NCBI GenBank assembly: GCA_030272585.1 | Contig: BSYQ01000001.1 | Location: forward strand, 4,774,001-4,838,000 | Direction: 5' to 3' | Origin: Bryopsis sp. KO-2023 | Lineage: Eukaryota; Chlorophyta; Ulvophyceae; Bryopsidales; Bryopsidaceae | DNA: 64,000 nt | Part shown: piece after piece, positions 56,889-64,000 of the stretch | How positions within the stretch are numbered: position 1 is the first letter of the stretch | Layout of the letters: each line of letters begins with the position of its first letter | Notes under the pieces: generated by a model | Seen by the model: only the letters and a program-made list of their open reading frames with translations | Told to the model about the DNA's origin: nothing | The model's database searches: none | Made by a program: the position numbers and the translations under genes

Positions 56889-58347
56889 GGGTGGTGCTGC
56901 ACCTTGGGACATGCGTGATAAAGAATTTCTGCCTATGGGGTGAGCCTGGGAGTTTTGGTTTTTGTCCTCTATAAAATTTTCCTTGGGTAAATGTTTTTTC
57001 TGGAAAGGGAAGATAGTTGTGTTTCAAATGTTATATATTATGAGGATGAACCTGGATGGATGGATGGCTGACCTCATCGTGGGTGGTTTTAGACTTGGGG
57101 TGGTTGTATTGCTTTTGACGGCTTGTGTAGTTGTGTTAAGAAAAGAAATAGTTTTGTTATTGTAGAGATACTGTTATTTTGCCTGTATAAACATGATTCA
57201 GAATCACATAATAATAATCGATCGAGGGGGATGTTGTTGGATACAGTTATTGGTAAGGGTGGTTGAAATAGGTCGCCATAAAATTTTATTTCAAAATTAT
57301 TATTTTTTTTTGGTTGAGATGACAAAACAACATTGAATGAAGATGTCAATACTTTGTGAAGGATCATTTAGGAAAAAACAGAAACTCCAGAATGAAAAGA
57401 AACAGGCCGCTCTTTGGGGAGAAGGGGGGGGGATACGATGAGATGAAAGACCTTTTCAAATGTACAGGACGGGGGGAAATAAATCAATTTAAGGAATTTT
57501 GCTTTGCTTGTGTCCACTTTTTGAACTTTTTTGAAATCCAGTCACACCAGTGGCTCAATACATCCGACAACCAAGGGATGCAGCCTGGACACAAGATCAC
57601 TGAAACCAAATTAAATGTAATGACATATATATATATTATATATATATTTGAATGAAGCTGGCGATATGAATGGATCTGGGTGGATGCCACTCTTTTTGAG
57701 CATTTTTGCAAAGCAATCCCTCAAAAAGAGTTGGAAAAACTACCTGGTGGACGCCTTATCTTGGAATCCACTTCATAAAGTTGAAAAAAAAAAAAAAAAA
57801 GAAATTAAATACTTTTTGTCATGCATCATCTGAAATCCCAATCCATCCTATCCACATGCGATTAAAACCACAATAATTAGAAAAGACTATGAATTGAAAG
57901 ATGGAGCTTTAAAAAGTGGTAAAAAAGCACACCCAGCCAACTACGACAATTCTCCTCTCCCCCCTCTTTTCTGAACACCATGCTTTTTCATTGATCAATT
58001 GAAACAATTCTGTTGGGAGCAAGGATTCTCCAACGCTGTCAAATTTCCAGAAGTTTTTGTTTTTTCTTCCATCACATGCAACGACAGCTCCATGGCTTCC
58101 CTTCCCGATTCCGACTCCGATTCCCCCCCCCCCCCCCCCCTTTTTCTTTATAATATCCCAAGGTACAGACAAAAATTGACTGTCGAAGCTCTCTCTCCCC
58201 CTTTTTTTCCCCCACCAACAGCATTAATATACTTTGCTAAAAACAAGAAACCTAAAACCAAAACTGACTCCCGATTCGTACACACTCGCCTTTTTTTTCT
58301 TTACTTTTTAAACAGCCTTTTTTTTTGAATGCATCAGGATCGAGGGG
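56889..58347. other. Tail-to-tail spacer between the copper ATPase and kinesin genes
   Basis: 1.46 kb of AT-rich convergent 3' flank with poly-A, poly-C and a TATATA run near 57630. No exon, transposon end or RNA gene was seen. Confidence 0.6.
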
Positions 58348-61300
58348 CTACGATCCAAAGCTCTTGCGTGGCATTCTGCTGTTTCCGACACTGCGTTTCG
58401 CAACCCCCACTTCACAGGCGTTGACCTTGGCTGCGAATCTCAATGAACACAGGGATTCACCTGCAGACGCTCTGGTGGGGGCCACATTCACAAACATCAG
58501 CGTCTTGGAGCTCCCCCCTAGAGAGGGTTGCAGGAGCCTCGTCAGACTGGAGTTTCGGTAGGGAATGTGCTCCGCTTTGTTGGTCAATGCCATGATCACA
58601 TCTCCTGCAATAGGAACCATCGCACCCAAACAAGTCAACACTGGGATTTCGTTGACTTTCTCAACAATGCAAGAAACTGAACAGAGGAAAATAGAGACGT
58701 TATTGAAGAAGCCAAGACAAGGCACAGGGATCTGCATGTCGTTCGATGATGTATCCAAGGGGTGAAGCCTCGAAAACTGAATCCATGCAGCTGGTTTCCC
58801 CAGCAGAAAATGGTTCGACAAAACGGAAGAAATCGACTGGCAGGCATACCCAATGCACTGAGACTCTTGTTGATGTTCTGAGCTTCCTTCAGTCGGTCTC
58901 CAGTGGCCCCAGATTCCTTCACTCTCTCACTTCCAGCCAAATCGACGAGATTCAGGACACCTGAATCCAAAACACAACACCACTCGCATCAAACGCTAAA
59001 ACCCATTGGACCGAGGATTTGGACGACCTCCCAAAGCTTTCCTTTGAATCGATAGATTAGACAGCAATCCCCATTCGAGGTGGAGATGCAGAAATTGAGC
59101 AAAAAAAAACAACTGCTGAGACCCTCACCGTGGATGCTCTGCTGCGTGCTGCTGTTGTATCCATCGATCTTGAGAGTGAACACCATGTGGCTTCGAGAAG
59201 ACACCTCGTTCATTCTGGTGGCCCCCACCGCTCTTTTCTCCATCGCAGTGGCAAGCAGCTTTTCCACTTGGCCGGGGTCTTGCACATCCACAACCGTCAA
59301 GTCAGACACGTTTGTGTTACCTTGTGCATCGTGGGACACCTTGTAGTTCTTTCCGGAAGCGGAGCCCTTCAGCAACAGGTCTTTGTATTCTTCGTTGTAA
59401 ATCTCCAGCATGCTCGCCTGGTTCAGGAAAACAAACCAAACTTTAGGTTTCGAATGATAACTCACTATGCTTCGGCACAAACTGTCCATTGAACAATCTG
59501 ACCACCAGTGTATTTTTTTGTGGCCCATTGTGGCCCTTTTGGCCCATTTTGGCCCCCCAAAAAATCAGAATGGCAAATTTTGGGGCCACAAAAGGGCCAA
59601 AACGTTTTATTTCAAGATGATTTTGGGGCCACAAAAGGGCCACATTCACCTAAAGTTTGTAAGGCCTGGGCCACATCCAAGAAATCAATAGAGTTTCTAC
59701 AAAAATCAAAACCAACAACATTAAGTAAATGCTATATAAACACCAAGCCTTGTAATTTCTGTTTTTGAAGTTGGGGCCACATTCTATTTTTTTCGGACAA
59801 ATTGGGGCCACAAAAGGGCCACAACTAGATGAAATGGCCAAATTCAGGGCCTCTTTGGGGCCAGTGAAATCGAAAAAAAATACACTGCTGACCACTTTTC
59901 AAGATGTGCTAAAATTAGCATACATATAGTACACTGCTCAGATTCAACCTTGTGGGCTCAAAACATCGATTTCTGTGTTTCCTGCGTGAAAATCTGTAAA
60001 TAGAGAAAGGATGATGTTCAGGACAGGTTTCCCCACCCCACCCCTCAATTTGCTTAGACAATTTTCTGATCTAGATTCTTGACATGACATATATATGTAT
60101 CCTTACGTGCATGGCAAACCTCCACCCCTGGCTTCTCAGTTCTTCGCTGGTCGAAAACAGCATGGTCATCGCCCGAGGGATCACACCAGGTTGCTCTTTC
60201 GTCCCAAGCATCGTGAATGTTTTTCCGCTTCCGGTTTGACCATAAGCAAATATGCACACCTGAAAAAAAAAACTCGACCTCAGAAAAATTACAGAAACAC
60301 AGAAAAATGAAAAAAACAAAAAACAAACATGAATTGAAAGTACCAAAAAACAAGCTGCTGGAGCAAGCTTCATAACACTGTTTTAAATTTTGTGATTGAC
60401 AGGGCAATGAAACCCTGACCGACCTTATATCCGTCGAGAGCGCTTTGCACCAGCTGGGAGATTTCTTCGAACACATTTTCCTGGGTGGCTTCGGGCTTGA
60501 AAACTTGATCGAAAGTGAATTTGAAATCTTGGAAGGGTTGCCTTGGTGCAGGGGGGGCCATCAGAGTGATCCCCCTCCCCACTTCATCACCTGTCATATA
60601 TATACAAACCATTTTAACCATTTTTCTTTCTATCCCAAGAGATGATTACGGTGTGGTTCCTCAATCGCCGAATCATAACTTGTCAGGTGTGCATAGGAAG
60701 TTGCGAAACAATTACTACAACAAAATTCCACTGGTAAACAGGTCCAAATTGCTCTTTTTTATCTTTCTTTCGTTTGAATTTAATTGTATATATATATTTT
60801 TGGCGGGTATTCAGCTATATGACCTCTCTTGCCGTACCGAAAGTAGGGAAGGAAATGATCGCGTCCGAGGAGCCAGCATCAGTGGCCACTTCGCTCTCTC
60901 CTGCTGGCCGCACCCTTCCAAAGACGCGAATGTTTCCCTTCAACTCCAGAATCGTGTTGTGAAGTTTTTTTCTGATTTTGTCCCCCTCTCGGACTTTGTC
61001 TTCCAAACCAGCCACAAAACTCTCCAGCCTTTCTTTCTCAGCCTGTGAAAAAATGAAATATTGAGAAAGCGAACACATGGCCATGACATAGCATGAGTTT
61101 GCTAAGGATCGCATGTTCCCTCACGAACGAAAAACCCAAAACAAAAATTTTGCACAGTCTTTTGCTCTTTATCTTTCGCTTGATGCCAGCTTGGTTGGAG
61201 AGGATGTGTCGATTTGTAGTTCACCTGGAGTTCAGAGAGCTGGATGTCTTTTTGCTGCGTCAAATGCCCAGTCAATTTTTCGCCCTCTTGTGCAATTCTG

Positions 61301-63308
61301 AGTTGACGACGGAGATCCTCAACGACAGCACCCTGATCCACAATCATCGTTTCCAATGTTAGCATCGTGCAGCTCCCCTACCCCTTTTTGGTTTTCCCCC
61401 CAATCTTGTCAAATTTCTGACACAGCTTACACAGCACATAAGTAGGGTTGCAGGAACTCTTTTCCAGAAAAAAATATACCTGATTCGTGAAATGCCCTTC
61501 CAGAGCTGCTTTGGTGTATTCCATTTTTTCCATCTGATCCTTGGTGGCACCAGTGTCTGCCTTCAACCTGGATATGGATCAGCAGTTTGTGTTTTTTTTT
61601 CAAAAGAAGGATATTGTTTTTACCTCAAGATGTATCATTGGCAAGCACCTTCCGAATTACAACCCCCCCCCAAAAAAAAAATAATAATAATAATAAAGCA
61701 ACAATAACAATAACAATAACTATTTGTTTTTTAAATTATATAAATTTATATATACACACACATAAATAAAATAGTACTATTAATAATAAATATGCAAAGC
61801 TTACTGTTCCAACTGCTCAATGGCGTCTTGTGCTTCCTTCCGTGCAGCATCTCTGTCTTCGGCAGCCCTGGTCAATTCTTGCCTCAAATACTCCGACTGC
61901 TGTTCTTCCTTCGATCGCTGCTTTTCAAGAACTTCAACCGTTTCTGCCAACCCCACATTCTTTCCCTTTTGTTCCAGGATTTCATTGTTGAGATCAACCC
62001 TTGCCCTCTGATGCACACAGACACACATGCAAAAACTGAATTTCCTTGTTTTCCAAATCACTGGAAGCTTCGTTTTTCGTTCATTTTCTTTTCTTTTTCG
62101 GGGGTGCTGGACAGACGTGGGTTTCGTTTGAAGCATTTAATTTGCTTGATTTTGTTTGGGGTTGCTACCTCTGCTTCTTGGTTGTTGCGCTGGAGGCTGG
62201 CTGTCAGCTTCTGGACATCTTCCAGAAGCTTCCCGTTCCGTTCGTGAGCTTGCTCCAATTTTTCTTGCATGGTCGAGTTGCACGCTTGGAGGTTTTCGCT
62301 CCTTTCTTCTGCCTTTTTGAGTCTGCCTTCGGTTTCTGCCAGCTATTTTTAATCAAAAAAAAGACAAAAGAGTTCACACTGGATGGTGCATATGATTTCC
62401 ACAGAAAAAAAAAGAAGAAGAAAAAAAACAAACATCCAAATCTTTTTTTCGTGTCTGGAAATGATAATTCGACAGAATTTGGCGTCGAGAACTTGAGCGG
62501 GAAAAACGTCGAAATGTGCGTGCACGTTGTTGAGCAAGGAAAAGGCTGAAGTCGTCGGTGGCCCATATTCGCACCTCCTTCGTCTTCCTCTCCGTGACGC
62601 CTCGCGCAGCATCGAGTTTCTCTTCGAAAGAAGCGACGACTTGCGCTCTCTCCTTGGCCAAATCCTTCTCTCGCTTTTCGAAATCGACCTTGTCCTTATT
62701 TCGAGCGGAATCGACGTTTTCCTTCTCCGCTTTGGAGTCGCAGAGCTGTGTTAGAAGGTCATCCCTCTCTTGCAGCAAGCCTTGCCCGGCTTGGCGGAGC
62801 TCCTTTATGAACGGCCCCATCAGGTCCACTTTCGCTTTGAGAGAGGCTCCCTTCCTGAACGTCAGCTTGCGCTGAAGCACTTCAGCGACGCCATCTGGCT
62901 CCTCTGCGTCGACGACGTCCCCAACAGGTTCACTGGGCGCTGGCGCTGGTATCGACCCACCCACTGCCTGCCGTTTAGATTCCGATTCAGCTCGGGTGGT
63001 TTGCTTACGCTTCTGCCGCTGATTTCCACCCTGTATCGAACGTGAGAGAACTGCACCTGAGTTTCGCCAGCCCTGAGGTTGGTCACGCACGCCAAAGACG
63101 AAGAGGAGTACCAAGACGGGCTAAAGAGCGATTCTGCTGCGAGGTTCCCTATCTACGAGAAATTCCCGTCAGGATGAAGAATTCCGAACGGGTGTGCACG
63201 CAGACCAAACGTCGTAAGATGAAAGGAGAGCGACTGTCGAACCTAACCGAGACTGACCTCGTTGTTGGACACTGACGCGTTGAACGCAAGCTTCGGTATC
63301 TTGCTCAT
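58348..63308 (-). CDS. Kinesin-14 (C-terminal, minus-end-type motor)
   Basis: Twelve exons on the complement: 63258-63308, 62575-63030 (or from 63072), 62169-62342, 61805-62007, 61480-61567, 61225-61332, 60838-61042, 60424-60590, 60107-60259, 59129-59417, 58850-58960, 58348-58604, giving 753 aa (767 with the longer exon 2). Residues 1-90 are basic and Pro/Gln-rich. Residues 90-390 are continuous coiled coil (for example [29 protein letters not shown]). The kinesin-14 neck-motor junction [14 protein letters not shown] follows near residue 393. The motor has P-loop GQTGSGKT (about 491), switch I NEVSSRSH, switch II DLAGSE and [12 protein letters not shown]-terminal motors of this type slide and focus spindle microtubules toward minus ends. 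The 689-bp intron between 59418 and 60106 holds a MITE. Confidence 0.93.
59506..59887 (-). mobile_element. hAT-type MITE, copy 2 (382 bp), in kinesin intron
   Basis: Same family and exactly the same length as the copy at 3747-4128, in inverted orientation and roughly 95% identical by eye. The ends are CAGTGTATTTTTTT and AAATACACTG. A perfect 8-bp duplication CTGACCAC flanks it (59498-59505 and 59888-59895). It lies wholly within the kinesin-14 intron between the exon ending at 60107 and the exon starting at 59417, so the coding sequence is undisturbed. Confidence 0.92.
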
Positions 63309-64000
63309 CCTAAACTAGTTGGGGGGTGACCACCACAAGAACCCGAGGTGTGTGGGTTTTTTTTTTCTTTCTTTCAAACACCAGCCCGCAGAACCCGCGC
63401 GATAAGGGTGCGTACCATCATGTCTCTTGGCACCTGCCAGAATGACAGAAACTCCGTTTGCACGAATCAGGTCCCTGTCTGTGCACTCCCCAGCGAAACC
63501 GAGAATGGTTAACTGCGCAAGCCTTCACCATGCAAGAAAAGTGCAGCGTCACGGCAACGTTGCGTAATAAATCATTACTAGCTTGCACGATTTGCTTTGG
63601 GGGAAGTGCTTGGGGGAAAGAAGCGGTTGAGGGATCTTTTCATAAGGAAGAGGGTGATCTTGGCGGCCCAGCAAGGAAAAACGATTGCTGGTGTTACGTT
63701 GCCGGTAGGGAAAAACTTTCTCGGTGGAGAGAATCGGAAGAGAGGTGGCGGCGGAAGCAAAGAAAAACAACGAAAAGTGTGTATTGTAGCATTATTTGTA
63801 ACAGCCCCGTGCAACCTCGTCCAAGCGCGAGGAGTGAGATCGTCCACTTCTCACACCGCGGCCGCGGCGAATTGCGGGACCCCCCAAATTGCGTTATTCG
63901 CTCGACGGACAAGTCAATCGATAGAAGAGGCCGTGAGGGAGGGAAAAAGGTTCGAGATCAACGCTCGGAAACGCGCATGTGCTAGCTCCTTCGCCGAAAG
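63309..64000. other. Right edge: upstream region of the kinesin gene
   Basis: A weak candidate start exon of a divergent plus-strand gene is seen at 63420 (MSLGTCQNDRNSVCTNQ, then gtccct). I could not follow it further. The rest shows mixed open frames on both strands with no motif I recognise. Confidence 0.3.

Overview
The window is nuclear DNA of an intron-rich eukaryote. Almost every recognisable gene is split by GT-AG introns of roughly 80-700 bp. Exons are balanced in base composition, while introns and spacers are packed with long A/T and G/C homopolymer runs. The gene content fits a flagellated, probably photosynthetic protist or alga: a PACRG axonemal protein, a BT1-type folate/biopterin transporter with a transit-like N-terminus, a DUF506/PDDEXK-like protein, a C2H2 factor that I recall (from memory, not a search) resembling algal proteins, and a Tos1-like glycosidase-related secreted protein. 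The lineage cannot be fixed from this sequence alone.

Layout. 0-4 kb: two minus-strand genes of unknown function, then a 382-bp hAT-type MITE. 4.3-6.5 kb: TDRD3-like OB-fold/RGG protein (+). 6.8-9.8 kb: acidic type I membrane protein (-). 12.1-13.8 kb: DUF506 protein (-). 15.0-19.0 kb: La protein (-), head-to-head with prefoldin subunit 1 (+, 19.2-20.2 kb). 21.5-23.1 kb: PLAC8 protein (-), head-to-head with PEN-2 of gamma-secretase (+, 23.5-24.5 kb). 25.2-28.6 kb: Tul1/Dsc1-like transmembrane RING E3 (+). 29.3-32.8 kb: BT1 transporter (-). 33.9-36.8 kb: TELO2 (-, one long exon), head-to-head with a C2H2 factor (+, 37.3-38.9 kb). 38.9-42.7 kb: gene-free homopolymer-rich spacer. 42.7-44.0 kb: Tos1-like protein (-). 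45.6-46.9 kb: PACRG (-). 47.15-51.13 kb: a complete CACTA-type DNA transposon. 51.8-56.9 kb: copper-transporting P1B-ATPase (+). 58.3-63.3 kb: kinesin-14 (-), with a second copy of the MITE in an intron.

The most notable feature is the 3,981-bp element at 47151-51131. It has CACTA termini, 29-bp terminal inverted repeats with one mismatch, a 3-bp target duplication (CCT) and dense subterminal palindromes. I see no transposase in it. It carries a multi-exon gene for a multi-pass membrane protein whose exon phases all agree. This looks like a Pack-CACTA element carrying an apparently intact host-type gene, placed in the upstream region shared by PACRG and the copper ATPase.

Most genes are ordinary housekeeping functions: RNA binding, protein folding, protein degradation in endomembranes, PIKK stability, metal transport, microtubule motors and cilia. 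They are not an operon or pathway. Exon coordinates below were derived by hand from splice signals, reading phase and family resemblance; no alignments were run.
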